Source: Geomobilibacter sp964431365 (GTDB lineage Bacteria > Desulfobacterota > Desulfuromonadia > Geobacterales > DSM-12255). From it: 64,000 nt of DNA. Where the stretch lies: positions 4,487 through 68,486 of the forward strand of contig CAYSJJ010000012.1 of the NCBI GenBank assembly GCA_964431365.1. The letters are read 5' to 3'. Positions 52,998 to 61,709 of this stretch are shown one piece after another; position 1 is the stretch's first letter; each line of letters starts with the position of its first letter. The position numbers and the translations under genes are program-made. The notes under the pieces were generated by a model, which saw nothing but the letters and a program-made list of their open reading frames with translations, ran no database searches and was not told the DNA's origin.

Positions 52998-53624
52998 ATG
53001 ACCCAGCAACAACCCCGTAAACCGTTCTCCATGATCCGCGAGTTTCACCTGGCCGACTGGATCACCCTGGCCAATGCCGGTTGCGGCACCTCGGCGATGT
53101 TCGCCGTCATGAGCTACTTGCAGGCGGACGACGCCCGGCATCTCTATCTGGCATGCGGTCTGCTGGTGGCGGCGCTGGTGTTCGACATCATGGACGGCCG
53201 GATCGCCCGCTGGCGACGGAAGAGCTCGCTCCTGGGGCGTGATCTCGACTCCCTGGCGGACGTCATCTCCTTCGGCGTTGCCCCGGCGGTACTGGCCTAC
53301 GGGTGCGGCATGCAGGGTCTGTACGACCGGATCGTCCTGGTATTCTTCGTCGCCTGCGGGGTGTCGCGGCTGGCCCGCTTCAACGTCACCGCCGACGCCC
53401 TCTCCGAGGGGGGTGACAAGGTGAAGTACTTCGAGGGGACCCCCATTCCCACCTCCCTGCTGCTGGTGATCATGCTGTGGGCGGCGGCCGCGCAGGGGGC
53501 GCTCCACGGCGCGCTCTGGTTCGGGGCGGTGACGGTTGCCGGCGCCACGCTCCACCCGCTGGTGCTCCTCTTTGCCCTCTCCGGCTCACTGATGATCAGC
53601 CGGATACGCATCCCCAAGCTGTGA
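52998..53624 (+). CDS. pssA: CDP-diacylglycerol-serine O-phosphatidyltransferase
   Basis: 208 aa. The CDP-alcohol phosphotransferase signature D-x2-DG-x2-AR-x8-G-x3-D-x3-D is seen as DIMDGRIARWRRKSSLLGRD with the last Asp in DSLAD. About six TM helices. It makes phosphatidylserine (then PE) from CDP-DAG at the inner membrane. The length suits the short type II PssA family. It has its own sigma-54 promoter, so it is probably an inducible copy; whether a housekeeping pssA exists elsewhere is not visible. RBS AAAGGAG. Confidence 0.88.
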   Translation: MTQQQPRKPFSMIREFHLADWITLANAGCGTSAMFAVMSYLQADDARHLYLACGLLVAALVFDIMDGRIARWRRKSSLLGRDLDSLADVISFGVAPAVLAYGCGMQGLYDRIVLVFFVACGVSRLARFNVTADALSEGGDKVKYFEGTPIPTSLLLVIMLWAAAAQGALHGALWFGAVTVAGATLHPLVLLFALSGSLMISRIRIPKL

Positions 53625-53691
53625 CATGCTGTTCCCGGGGGAGCGCATCCCTCGTGATGGCGCACTGAACCCGCCTGTCCGTAATGACGCC

Positions 53692-53749
53692 CATACATTC
53701 CCCTCCCGATTAGTCATAATTTGCATGACGTCCATACAAAATATGTATA
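53692..53749. promoter_or_regulatory. Activator sites upstream of P3
   Basis: CATACAAAATATGTATA (53733-53749) is a near-palindromic CATACA-N5-TGTATG element about 96 bp before the P3 -24. A half-site CATACATT (53692-53699) lies 41 bp further up. Both follow a TGACG word, as at 57941. Confidence 0.6.
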
Positions 53750-53835
53750 GTCAGGCCTGACAAATCCCCAGCCACATGCAGTCCCCTCGCGGATTAATCG
53801 AATAATTTCAGTAATATATGCCTGAATATCCTCCG

Positions 53836-53851
53836 TGGCACACTCCCTGTA
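53836..53851 (+). promoter_or_regulatory. Sigma-54 promoter P3
   Basis: TGGCACACTCCCTGTA, exactly 60 bp before the ATG at 53896. Same core as P1, P2 and P4. Confidence 0.7.
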
Positions 53852-53895
53852 AATGAGTTCGGTGAAACACCATCGAACGCAGCAGGGAGGCACGC

Positions 53896-54069
53896 ATGGA
53901 AACCTTCATCCCTAGACTGGCCGTCGCCGTCATCCCCTTCATCGCGCTGGTTGCATCCGTCACCGCCTGTAGCTCGCTTTCCCGGTGGTACGCCCATCGC
54001 CCCCTGGCCTGGCACCGCAGCCGCCGCACCATCCTGCGTGCCCTGGCCGGCGGCATCATGCTGCGCTAA
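53896..54069 (+). CDS. Small membrane protein, 57 aa, first gene of the P3 operon
   Basis: ATG with GGGAGG 6 nt upstream. One hydrophobic helix (RLAVAVIPFIALVASVTACS), then a basic tail rich in Arg, His and Trp (RWYAHRPLAWHRSRRTI). No family recognised. Its position right after a strong sigma-54 element and 27 bp before a lipoprotein gene supports it being real. Confidence 0.65.
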   Translation: METFIPRLAVAVIPFIALVASVTACSSLSRWYAHRPLAWHRSRRTILRALAGGIMLR

Positions 54070-54096
54070 CCAGACGATCATCGAAAGGAGTCCCCC

Positions 54097-54492
54097 ATGT
54101 CCGCGAACCGTATCACTGTTGTCATGGCAGCCCTGCTCTGCTTAGGAGCCCTCAGTGGCTGCGCCGTCACCCGGAGCGAAAACCGTCTCGCCCTGAACGC
54201 ACTGGACAGGGCCGTGGAGGGGAGCGCCATCACCAGGACTGCCAACACCAAGGCGCTGGCAGCGCCGGTGGCCTTTACCGCAGGGGTTACGGCCGGGGTC
54301 ATCGACATGGCCGTGGTGACACCGGCCCGCGCTGCAGTGCCGGCTGCCAAGGACACCAGCAGCTATCTCTGGGAGAACCCCCAGGGATCGGATCTGCGGC
54401 AGATGATGCTGCTGCTCCCGAAGACGGTCGCGACGCCGGTCGTTTTCGTCACCGACTGGGCCTTCCGGTCGGTCTTCACCACTCGATTCTGA
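54097..54492 (+). CDS. Lipoprotein, paralogue of the next gene
   Basis: 131 aa. Lipobox LSGC (C22) after a hydrophobic signal (VVMAALLCLGAL). The mature part shares a pattern with the protein at 54510: a GLV/GVTAGVIDM-like hydrophobic stretch, then a Trp (SSYLW), then PKTVATPVVFVTDWAFRS. GAAAGGAG RBS. Function unknown. Confidence 0.75.
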   Translation: MSANRITVVMAALLCLGALSGCAVTRSENRLALNALDRAVEGSAITRTANTKALAAPVAFTAGVTAGVIDMAVVTPARAAVPAAKDTSSYLWENPQGSDLRQMMLLLPKTVATPVVFVTDWAFRSVFTTRF

Positions 54493-54509
54493 GCCGAAAG
54501 GAGCCAACC

Positions 54510-54959
54510 ATGCGACGAGCAGCGACGATACTTATCGGTCTGAGCCTTCTCCTCTGCGGCGGCTGTGCGGTCTTCAACCGCAACAACACGCCGGCGCTCA
54601 ACTATGTCGACGAGCACTTGGTCCCCAAGGACCGGACCGCCCGGGCGCTCTCCTATCCGATCGTGGTCCCCATCGGGCTGGTGGCGGCCACGGCGGATAT
54701 GCTCATCATCCACCCCATCTCCGTGGCTGAGGATGCCTGGCACGACACCAACGACCTCCTGTGGAAGGACCTGGACTGGGACGAACGGTACGTCACCACC
54801 ACGCTGCTGAATGCCCCCCGCGTCGCCGCCATGCCGGTCATCTTCACCGCCGACCTCCTGGCCCGGAGCAGTTTCGACATCTCCCGCCGGGGGGGCGACG
54901 TCCGTCTGATGAAGGAGACGCAACGGGAGCGGCCGAAGAAGTCGGCCCCATCGTTTTGA
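54510..54959 (+). CDS. Lipoprotein, paralogue of the preceding gene
   Basis: 149 aa. Lipobox LCGGC near residue 19. Mature pattern: YPIVVPIGLVAATADMLIIH, NDLLWKDLDW, APRVAAMPVIFTADLLARSS. This parallels the 54097 product, so the two look like a tandem duplication. AAAGGAG RBS. Function unknown. Confidence 0.75.
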   Translation: MRRAATILIGLSLLLCGGCAVFNRNNTPALNYVDEHLVPKDRTARALSYPIVVPIGLVAATADMLIIHPISVAEDAWHDTNDLLWKDLDWDERYVTTTLLNAPRVAAMPVIFTADLLARSSFDISRRGGDVRLMKETQRERPKKSAPSF

Positions 54960-54971
54960 GAGGAGACTGCC

Positions 54972-57890
54972 ATGTCGAGGAAACGGATATTCCTGCCACT
55001 GATGATCCTTGCCGTTGTCGGCCTCTCCCTGGCGGCCCTGGCTGCCGTGGGGAGCACCGCGATCCCGACGCAGACCGTCACCCCGGAACGACACAAAAGC
55101 GGCGACGACGGTTATTTCCGCCTCCGGCTTCCCCTGCCGCAGGGCGCACCTGCCGGCCCCATCCGGTTCGGGGTGACGGTGGACGCGGGCGACTGCTGGC
55201 TGGTGTCGGCCCAGGCCCCCCAGCTTGGGGCTCCGGCCGGCGCCGGGCGGGACGACGATGAAGTCGGCGAGGCCTCGCTCTCAGCGAACGCTCACCAGCG
55301 GACCGTCACGGTCACCGGCCGGTACGGCCATGGCGGCCCGGTGCGGCTGACCGTCAGCGCCCGTACTGCCGGCGGGCCGTTCAGGCCGCTGGCGAAGCTG
55401 GTCTTCCAGCTTCCGGACGCGCCCCGGGAGAACCCGGAGGTGCGCCAGGCCTGGGCGCGGCAGCAGCAGACAGCCATTGCCGCGGCCGACCCCCATGGCG
55501 AAGACTCCTTCAGCCAGTACTGGAACCTGGCCATCGCACCGCGCTACGGGCTGCAGCCGGGGCTGCCCGAGGCAGCGGCCCGTTTTCGCCGGGAACCGCC
55601 CGACCTGTACAGTGTCTTCACCGGCGCCGCCGCCATCCAGGAGTCGCTACAGCTGGAGCAGCTCGGCAGCGGGCCCCAAAGCCCGGCCCAGCTGGGCGCC
55701 ATCCGGAAGGCGGAAGAGGCGCCGACGGTCGATGTGGCGCTCTCCACCCTGGGCGGCCCGACGGTCAGGTCCCATCCCTTCCGGGAGATGCTGAAGGGGC
55801 GCGAACCCCAGCTCCCCCCCCTGGCTGCGGCCATTCCCCAGAACCACTACGCGGTCTTCTTCGCCGACATCAACAAAGAGATCGAGCTGGCCGACCTGAT
55901 GGACGAATGGGGGGGGAATCTGCTCCACCAGGTGGAGGCGAGCGCCAGGGACTTCCGGGTGCGCCGGAAGGTGAGCAGCCAGCTCTGCCTGGAGAACAGC
56001 CAGCTCACCCGCTGGTTCGGCGACCGTGTGGTGGCGGACATGGCGTTCACCGGCAGCGATCCGTTCCTGAAGGAAGGGACCGCCTTCACGGTGCTCTTCT
56101 CCCTCAAGGACAGCGACCGGTTCCGCCGGCAGCTGGAGAAGCAGTACGCCGGGGCCGTCGCCAAACGGGGCGCACTCGGCTCCACCTTCACCATCGGCAC
56201 TAACCATGGGATGGCCGTTGTCTCCCCGGATCGGCGGGTCTCCTCCCATGCCCTGATCGTCGGGAAGATCGCCATCGTCTCCACCAGCAGGGGCGAGATC
56301 GACCGGATCGCTGCCGTGCTGGCCGGGCGGGAGCCCTCCCTGGCCCGGGCCGACGACTTCCGCTACATGCGCACCATCTTCCCCCAGAATGCCCAGGAGG
56401 AGGACATCTTCATCTACCTCTCCGACGCCCACATCCGGCAGCTGGTCGGCCCCCGCGCCAAGATCGTCGAGGCGCGGCGGATGCGCTGCTCCGCCAACAT
56501 GGGGCTGATTGCCAACGCCCGCCTCTGGTTCATGGCCGAGAAACGGCGCGAGCCGACCATGCAGGAACTCATCGACAACGGCTACCTGGGGCGGAATCCG
56601 CCCCGCTGCCCCGATCACGGCGGCTACGCTTTCGACGGCCACGGCGAGCCTTTCTGCTCGCTCCACAACCGCCAGGTTCTGCTCACCCCGGGCAGCGAGC
56701 TGCCGCTGGCAACGGTCACCCCGCTGGAGGCGTCCCAGTACACGGCGTTCGTGGAGAACTACAACCGTTACTGGAGCCGTTTCTTCGACCCGATCGGCAT
56801 CCGGGTGAAGATGGGGAAGGATATCAGGATCCAGACCTGCATCCTGCCGCTCATCGAGAACTCCTGGTACGACGGCCTGGCTGCCTTCTCCGGCCGCTCG
56901 CCGGGCGCGCTGACCGAGGCCAGCATCCTGCCGCGCACCATCCTGTCGCTGCGGGGGCACATGTCAACCGAATGGCTGAACAGTATCCGGCCGCTCCGCG
57001 AGCTGTCGGAGCATGGCAGCGTCTCGACGGACTGGCTGGGGGACGAGCTCTCCCTCAACCTCTGCGACGGCCAGGTACTCTTTTCTGCGGGACGGGGCGC
57101 CGTGGGGCTCATGGGGCAGGGGATGGGGCGCTCCTCCCTGGAGCCGCTGGTCATCGGCTACCTGGGGTCGGCCCTGAACCTGCCCACCTACCTGTCGGTA
57201 AAGGTCACGGACCCGCAAAAAGCGGAGCGCGCCATCCCGCAGCTCTTCCGGGCGCTGGGCCCCCGCTACGGCCGGACCGATGATTTCGGCGTCGAGACCT
57301 ACAGCATCGAGGACCATCGCGGCAAGCCGCTCTACGTGGCCGCTTTCGACCTCTGGTTTCTCAGGCTGCGGATCTACTCCGCGGTCGTGGACGACCGGCT
57401 GGTGATCGCCTCCCGGCGCGACATCGTCACGGAGCTGATGGATGCCGCGGCCGACGGAAAGGGGCCGAAGGGGGCGACGCAGGAGGGGAGCATGGAGCTG
57501 TCAATCTACCGTTCGGCCTTCAAACAGCTGGGGGAGACGGTCAGCCTGGGATGGCAGGAGGAGTTGCGCCATGCCTGCCACAGGAACCTGCCACTGGCGG
57601 CCATCCTCCTCAAGACGGTCGGTCTGCCGGCGGAGAGCCTGGAGTCTGCCGTGACCGGGCTGCGCGGCTACCAGCCCTACTGCCCGTCCGGCGGGCGGTA
57701 CGTGGTGGACGAGCAGAGCGGGGGGGTGATCTGCACGGTCCACGGCAATGCCTGGCACCCCAGACAGCCGGCCGGCAGCGACAGTTCGTCGAAGACCCTG
57801 TCCCTGGTCAACGCCCTGGAACGGGTCAACGCCCGCCTGGCGTTCACGCCGGAGGGGTTGATGACCACGGTGGAGATCAGGAGGAGGTAG
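54972..57890 (+). CDS. Large exported protein of unknown function (972 aa)
   Basis: One N-terminal signal or anchor helix (FLPLMILAVVGLSLAALAAVG), then a large soluble body facing the periplasm. A beta-rich N-terminal ~150 aa precedes a mixed alpha/beta body with no catalytic motif I recognise. It contains two CP...C-x-x-H motifs: RCPDHGGYAFD...FCSLH (about 548-570) and YCPSGGRYVVD...ICTVHG (about 898-920). These resemble the Cys-pair ends of pseudopilin-like proteins and may be disulfides or metal sites. GGAG RBS; last gene of the P3 operon. Possibly related to DUF3352-type proteins; not certain. Confidence 0.7.
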   Translation: MSRKRIFLPLMILAVVGLSLAALAAVGSTAIPTQTVTPERHKSGDDGYFRLRLPLPQGAPAGPIRFGVTVDAGDCWLVSAQAPQLGAPAGAGRDDDEVGEASLSANAHQRTVTVTGRYGHGGPVRLTVSARTAGGPFRPLAKLVFQLPDAPRENPEVRQAWARQQQTAIAAADPHGEDSFSQYWNLAIAPRYGLQPGLPEAAARFRREPPDLYSVFTGAAAIQESLQLEQLGSGPQSPAQLGAIRKAEEAPTVDVALSTLGGPTVRSHPFREMLKGREPQLPPLAAAIPQNHYAVFFADINKEIELADLMDEWGGNLLHQVEASARDFRVRRKVSSQLCLENSQLTRWFGDRVVADMAFTGSDPFLKEGTAFTVLFSLKDSDRFRRQLEKQYAGAVAKRGALGSTFTIGTNHGMAVVSPDRRVSSHALIVGKIAIVSTSRGEIDRIAAVLAGREPSLARADDFRYMRTIFPQNAQEEDIFIYLSDAHIRQLVGPRAKIVEARRMRCSANMGLIANARLWFMAEKRREPTMQELIDNGYLGRNPPRCPDHGGYAFDGHGEPFCSLHNRQVLLTPGSELPLATVTPLEASQYTAFVENYNRYWSRFFDPIGIRVKMGKDIRIQTCILPLIENSWYDGLAAFSGRSPGALTEASILPRTILSLRGHMSTEWLNSIRPLRELSEHGSVSTDWLGDELSLNLCDGQVLFSAGRGAVGLMGQGMGRSSLEPLVIGYLGSALNLPTYLSVKVTDPQKAERAIPQLFRALGPRYGRTDDFGVETYSIEDHRGKPLYVAAFDLWFLRLRIYSAVVDDRLVIASRRDIVTELMDAAADGKGPKGATQEGSMELSIYRSAFKQLGETVSLGWQEELRHACHRNLPLAAILLKTVGLPAESLESAVTGLRGYQPYCPSGGRYVVDEQSGGVICTVHGNAWHPRQPAGSDSSSKTLSLVNALERVNARLAFTPEGLMTTVEIRRR

Positions 57891-57947
57891 GTGGCTCGCC
57901 ACCCCTCTCCCCGCCGGTCGGGGGGAGGGGGCGATGAGTATGACGCC

Positions 57948-57985
57948 AGTACATTCCATGTCTGGCGCCATACATTTCATGTATG
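57948..57985. promoter_or_regulatory. Tandem activator sites upstream of P4
   Basis: CATACATTTCATGTATG (57969-57985) is a perfect palindrome with 7-bp arms. AGTACATTCCATGTCTG (57948-57964) is a second copy 21 bp upstream. They lie about 85 and 105 bp before the P4 -24 element. Confidence 0.7.
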
Positions 57986-58059
57986 CCTGGGGTGGAGTGG
58001 TAGGCGGGGGTAGATCGTAAAGCTATGTAGTTTAAGTGCGTTATGGTGCATGGGCGGTT

Positions 58060-58075
58060 CGGCACGTTCCCTGAA
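58060..58075 (+). promoter_or_regulatory. Sigma-54 promoter P4
   Basis: CGGCACGTTCCCTGAA, exactly 60 bp before the ATG at 58120. GG and the -12 G are separated by 10 nt. Confidence 0.7.
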
Positions 58076-58119
58076 ATATCCTGGGTGTCACGGACCAAAA
58101 AAGCCGCAGGAGGTTTGCC

Positions 58120-58314
58120 ATGAAAACCACTCGCCTCGGATCGATCCTTTCCGCAGCCATCGCAGTGTCCCTCATGATCGCGGTGACCGCGGCCCTGTCC
58201 CACCATGCCGCAGCGGTGCAAAGCGCCGCGATCTCGTACCAGGAGCAGGCGCCGGTGCCTCCGCCCAGCGCCTACAGCGACCTGCTCAACGCACTGTCCG
58301 TTGGAGGGAGATAG
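58120..58314 (+). CDS. Small exported protein, 64 aa, first gene of the P4 operon
   Basis: GGAGG 7 nt before ATG. Signal peptide or anchor (ILSAAIAVSLMIAVTAALS), then a short Ala/Pro/Gln tail ending YSDLLNALSVGGR. No family recognised. The DUF2339 gene starts 2 bp after its stop. Confidence 0.7.
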   Translation: MKTTRLGSILSAAIAVSLMIAVTAALSHHAAAVQSAAISYQEQAPVPPPSAYSDLLNALSVGGR

Positions 58315-58316
58315 TC

Positions 58317-61028
58317 ATGGAAATCCTCCTGACACTGGTGGGGGCCTTCATCGGCGGGATTATCGGGCATTTTGGCGGCGCCGTTAGCGGTGCGGTTATC
58401 GGCTGGCTCTGCGCCAGGGTGTCCGCATTGAGCACGGAGCAGTGGGGATTCCGCACCGAACTGGCGGAGCTGCGCCGACGACTCGAACAGAGTGCACCTT
58501 CGGAGCAGGCGCCGCAGCCGTCACCGATGGCGGAAGAGCCCTTTGCCTGGCCGGTCGGGCCGGAACTGGCGCTGCACGACCGGCCGAACGGGCCGGTACC
58601 GCCGCCGCACCGGCCGGAGCGCCCGGCCGCGCGGCAGGAACGTCTCCAGCCGGCACCTGCCGAGCCGGAAGCGGCGTCGCCGTTCGCAGCCTGGCTGGAG
58701 ACCCTCCTGAGCGGCGAATACCTGCTGGTCAAGCTGGGTGTCCTGATCCTCTTCTTCGGCGTTGCCTTCCTGGTGAAGTATGCGGCCCAGCGCGGCCTGT
58801 TCCCGATCGAGCTGCGGCTGGCCGCTGCGGCCCTGGGAGGGTGCGCCCTGCTGGCAATCGGCTGGCGGCTGCGTGATCGCCGGCCAATCTACGCCCAGGT
58901 GATCCAGGGGGGCGGCATCGGCATCCTCTACCTGACCAGCTACGCCACCCTGCACCTCTACCACCTGATCCCCGCCAGCCTCGGCTTCGCCCTGCTGGTG
59001 GCGATCTGCGCCCTGTCCGTAACGATAGCGCTGGCGCAGGACTCCCGCCCCCTGGCGCTGATGGGGAGTGCGGGCGGTTTCCTGGCGCCGGAACTGGCTG
59101 GCATCGGCAGCAGCACGCCGGCCGTGCTGTTCGGCTACTACGCCATCCTGAACGGCGGCATACTGGTCATTGCCCAGAGCCGCGCCTGGCGCGCACTGGA
59201 GCTGCTCGGCTTCGGCGGCACCTTCCTCGTCAGTGCCCTGTGGGGCGCCCGCTTCTACCGTCCCGAGTACTTCATGAGCGTCGAGCCGTTCCTGGTGCTC
59301 TTCTTTCTCCTCTATGCCGTCCTGCCGGTGATCCATGCCCGCCGGCACTCCTTCGCGGAGGCTGGGTATCAGGACTTCGCCCTGGTCTTCGGCACCCCCA
59401 TCCTTGCCTTTGCCCTCCAGGCGGCCCTAGTGCGGGACTGGGAGTATGGCCTGGCCTGGAGCGCGCTGACAGCCGGCGCCTTTTACCTGGCCATGGCATG
59501 GCGACTGTTCCGTGACGAACCGGTGCGGATGCGCACCCTGGCCGAGGCGTTCCTGGCACTGGGGACCCTCTTCGCCACCCTGGCCGTGCCCCTGGCCTTC
59601 GAGGGGCGCTGGACCTCGGCCGCCTGGAGTGTGGAGGGGGCGGCGCTGGTCTGGGCCGGCGTGCGTCAGGAGAGGCTGCCGGCCCGGCTCTTCGGCTACC
59701 TGCTGCTGATCGGCTCCGGCATTGCGTTCGGCACGGATGCCCGGGTGGCGGCCGGTTCGTGGCCGGTCCTCAACAGCTTCTACGTCGGCACCCTGCTGGT
59801 CTGCGGCTCGGCCCTCCTCAGCGCCCGTCTGCTCGGCCGCACCAACTGGGTGCTGACCGTGCACGAGCAGTATGCCGAGCAACTGCTGTTCGCCTGGGGG
59901 ATGCTCTGGTGGTTCGCCGGCGGGATCAACGAGACCACCTCCCACGGTGCGGTCGACCTGCGGCCGGGGACGGTCCTCGCCTTCATTGCGCTCTCCTGCC
60001 TGGCCTGCAGCTTCCTGCGCCACCGGCTCCCGTGGCAGCTGCTGGAATGGCCCAGCCTCGGGCTGCTCCCGGCAGGCTGCGCTCTTGCCCTGCTGCAGCT
60101 CCTGAACGGCAACGCCTATCCCACACTCCACGGCGGCTGGTTCGGCTGGCCACTGGCCATGGCTGCCAGCTACCTGGTGCTGTACCAGAACCGCCAGCGG
60201 CTGCCTAGTCTCCCGTCTCTGGCCCACGCCGCCCCCTTGTGGCTGCTCACCTTCCTGGCGGCCTGGGAGCTCTCGGGGCGGATCGCCCATCACCTCACCG
60301 GCATGGAGACCTGGGCCGTCAGCGCCTGGGGGGCGGTGCCGGCGCTGATGGTCCTGCTGCTGGCCCGTTGCGGCAGCCTTCCCTGGCCGGTGGCCGACAA
60401 CCGGACCACCTACCTCGGGCTGGGCGCGGCGCCGCTGGCCGCTGCCGCCTTCCTCTGGCTCCTGTACGCCAACCTGACCCAGGCGGGCAATCCTTGGCCG
60501 ATCCCGTACCTGCCACTGGTGAACCCGCTGGACGGCACGACCCTGCTGGTGCTGGTCGCCCTGGTCTCCTGGTACCGCTTGTTGCCGGGCGTGCTGCCGA
60601 CCCTGGCCGAGCTGCTGCCGGAGCGCCAAGCCCTTGTCGGCCTGGGGGTGACCCTCTTCGTCTGGCTGAACGCAATCCTGCTCCGCTCCATCCATCACTG
60701 GTGCGGCGTCCCCTTTACCCTGGCTGGCATGTTGTCGTCGCTCACGGTCCAGGCTACCCTCTCCATCGCCTGGTGCCTGCTCGCCCTGACCCTCATGACC
60801 CTGGCCACCCGGCATGGGATGAGGGAGATCTGGCTGGCCGGCGCCGGCCTGCTGGGAACGGTGGTGGCAAAGCTCTTCCTGGTGGATCTGGCCGGGCACG
60901 GGAGCATCGCCCGTATCGTCTCCTTCGTGGTGGTCGGCCTGCTGGTACTCCTGATCGGCTGGTTCTCGCCGGTGCCGCCCCACGGGATCGGTCACGGAAG
61001 GATTGGACAAAAAGAAATATTGAGATAA
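58317..61028 (+). CDS. DUF2339 polytopic membrane protein
   Basis: 903 aa from ATG 58317 (TGGAGGGAG upstream). An N-terminal glycine-rich helix (LTLVGAFIGGIIGHFGGAV), a short coiled coil and a Pro-rich stretch (about 65-120) lead to some 25 TM helices, with typical DUF2339 segments (LVKLGVLILFFGVAFLVKYA; LMGSAGGFLAPELAG). The family has no established activity but is often found with envelope genes. It ends in a hydrophobic LVVLLIGWFSP-like helix. Confidence 0.82.
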   Translation: MEILLTLVGAFIGGIIGHFGGAVSGAVIGWLCARVSALSTEQWGFRTELAELRRRLEQSAPSEQAPQPSPMAEEPFAWPVGPELALHDRPNGPVPPPHRPERPAARQERLQPAPAEPEAASPFAAWLETLLSGEYLLVKLGVLILFFGVAFLVKYAAQRGLFPIELRLAAAALGGCALLAIGWRLRDRRPIYAQVIQGGGIGILYLTSYATLHLYHLIPASLGFALLVAICALSVTIALAQDSRPLALMGSAGGFLAPELAGIGSSTPAVLFGYYAILNGGILVIAQSRAWRALELLGFGGTFLVSALWGARFYRPEYFMSVEPFLVLFFLLYAVLPVIHARRHSFAEAGYQDFALVFGTPILAFALQAALVRDWEYGLAWSALTAGAFYLAMAWRLFRDEPVRMRTLAEAFLALGTLFATLAVPLAFEGRWTSAAWSVEGAALVWAGVRQERLPARLFGYLLLIGSGIAFGTDARVAAGSWPVLNSFYVGTLLVCGSALLSARLLGRTNWVLTVHEQYAEQLLFAWGMLWWFAGGINETTSHGAVDLRPGTVLAFIALSCLACSFLRHRLPWQLLEWPSLGLLPAGCALALLQLLNGNAYPTLHGGWFGWPLAMAASYLVLYQNRQRLPSLPSLAHAAPLWLLTFLAAWELSGRIAHHLTGMETWAVSAWGAVPALMVLLLARCGSLPWPVADNRTTYLGLGAAPLAAAAFLWLLYANLTQAGNPWPIPYLPLVNPLDGTTLLVLVALVSWYRLLPGVLPTLAELLPERQALVGLGVTLFVWLNAILLRSIHHWCGVPFTLAGMLSSLTVQATLSIAWCLLALTLMTLATRHGMREIWLAGAGLLGTVVAKLFLVDLAGHGSIARIVSFVVVGLLVLLIGWFSPVPPHGIGHGRIGQKEILR

Positions 61029-61073
61029 AGCTAATCGGGTCGAAACCTTATTGATACGTGCAAGGAGGGGAGG

Positions 61074-61709
61074 ATGCTCAAGAACGGAAAGATGGTGAAC
61101 ACCCTGAACCTACGCATACTGTGGACGTCGATACTGGCACTGTTCCTGATGGCCCTCGCCGGCGCGGCCTGTTTCGGCGCTGCGCACCCCGGCCAGGGGG
61201 TCCTTCTCCCGCCCGCCGCCCGCTCCTCGGAGCATATCCTTAACCTCCCCGGCCTCGCCAATGTGGGACGGGTGGCGCCCGGGGTGCTGCGGGGCGCCCA
61301 GCCGGGCAGGGATGGCTATGCCACCCTGAAGGCGCTGGGGGTGAGGACGGTCATCGACATGCGCACCACCGAGAGCGAGAATGCACCGGTGGAGGCGGCC
61401 GGCATGCGGGCGGTCGCCATCCCGATCGAGATGACCCGTAACGGCCTGAAGGAGAAGGTGGACCGGGTGGTGGCGCTCATGGCCGACCCGGCCAACCAGC
61501 CGGTCTACGTCCACTGCCGTCACGGCCAGGACCGCACCGGCATCGTGGTTGCCGCCTATCGCATGAAAGAGCAGGGGTGGTCGCTGGCCGACGCCGAGGC
61601 GGAGATGCAGGCGTTCGGCTTCAACGATGTCTGGGTCAACTTCAAGAAATTCATCCGCCAGTACGGCGCGGAACTGAAGGGCCGCAACCATAAGGAAGAT
61701 ACGCCATGA
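61074..61709 (+). CDS. Exported dual-specificity/tyrosine-type phosphatase
   Basis: 211 aa. Signal/anchor helix (LRILWTSILALFLMALAGAA). The catalytic P-loop HCRHGQDRTG fits HCx5R(T), and VIDMRTTESENAPV is the preceding beta strand. Related phosphatases act on phosphoproteins, inositol phosphates or phosphatidylglycerol phosphate. Periplasmic placement with lipid genes makes a lipid or polymer phosphate plausible. GGAGGGGAGG adjoins the ATG. The stop overlaps the next start by 4 bp. Confidence 0.85.
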   Translation: MLKNGKMVNTLNLRILWTSILALFLMALAGAACFGAAHPGQGVLLPPAARSSEHILNLPGLANVGRVAPGVLRGAQPGRDGYATLKALGVRTVIDMRTTESENAPVEAAGMRAVAIPIEMTRNGLKEKVDRVVALMADPANQPVYVHCRHGQDRTGIVVAAYRMKEQGWSLADAEAEMQAFGFNDVWVNFKKFIRQYGAELKGRNHKEDTP

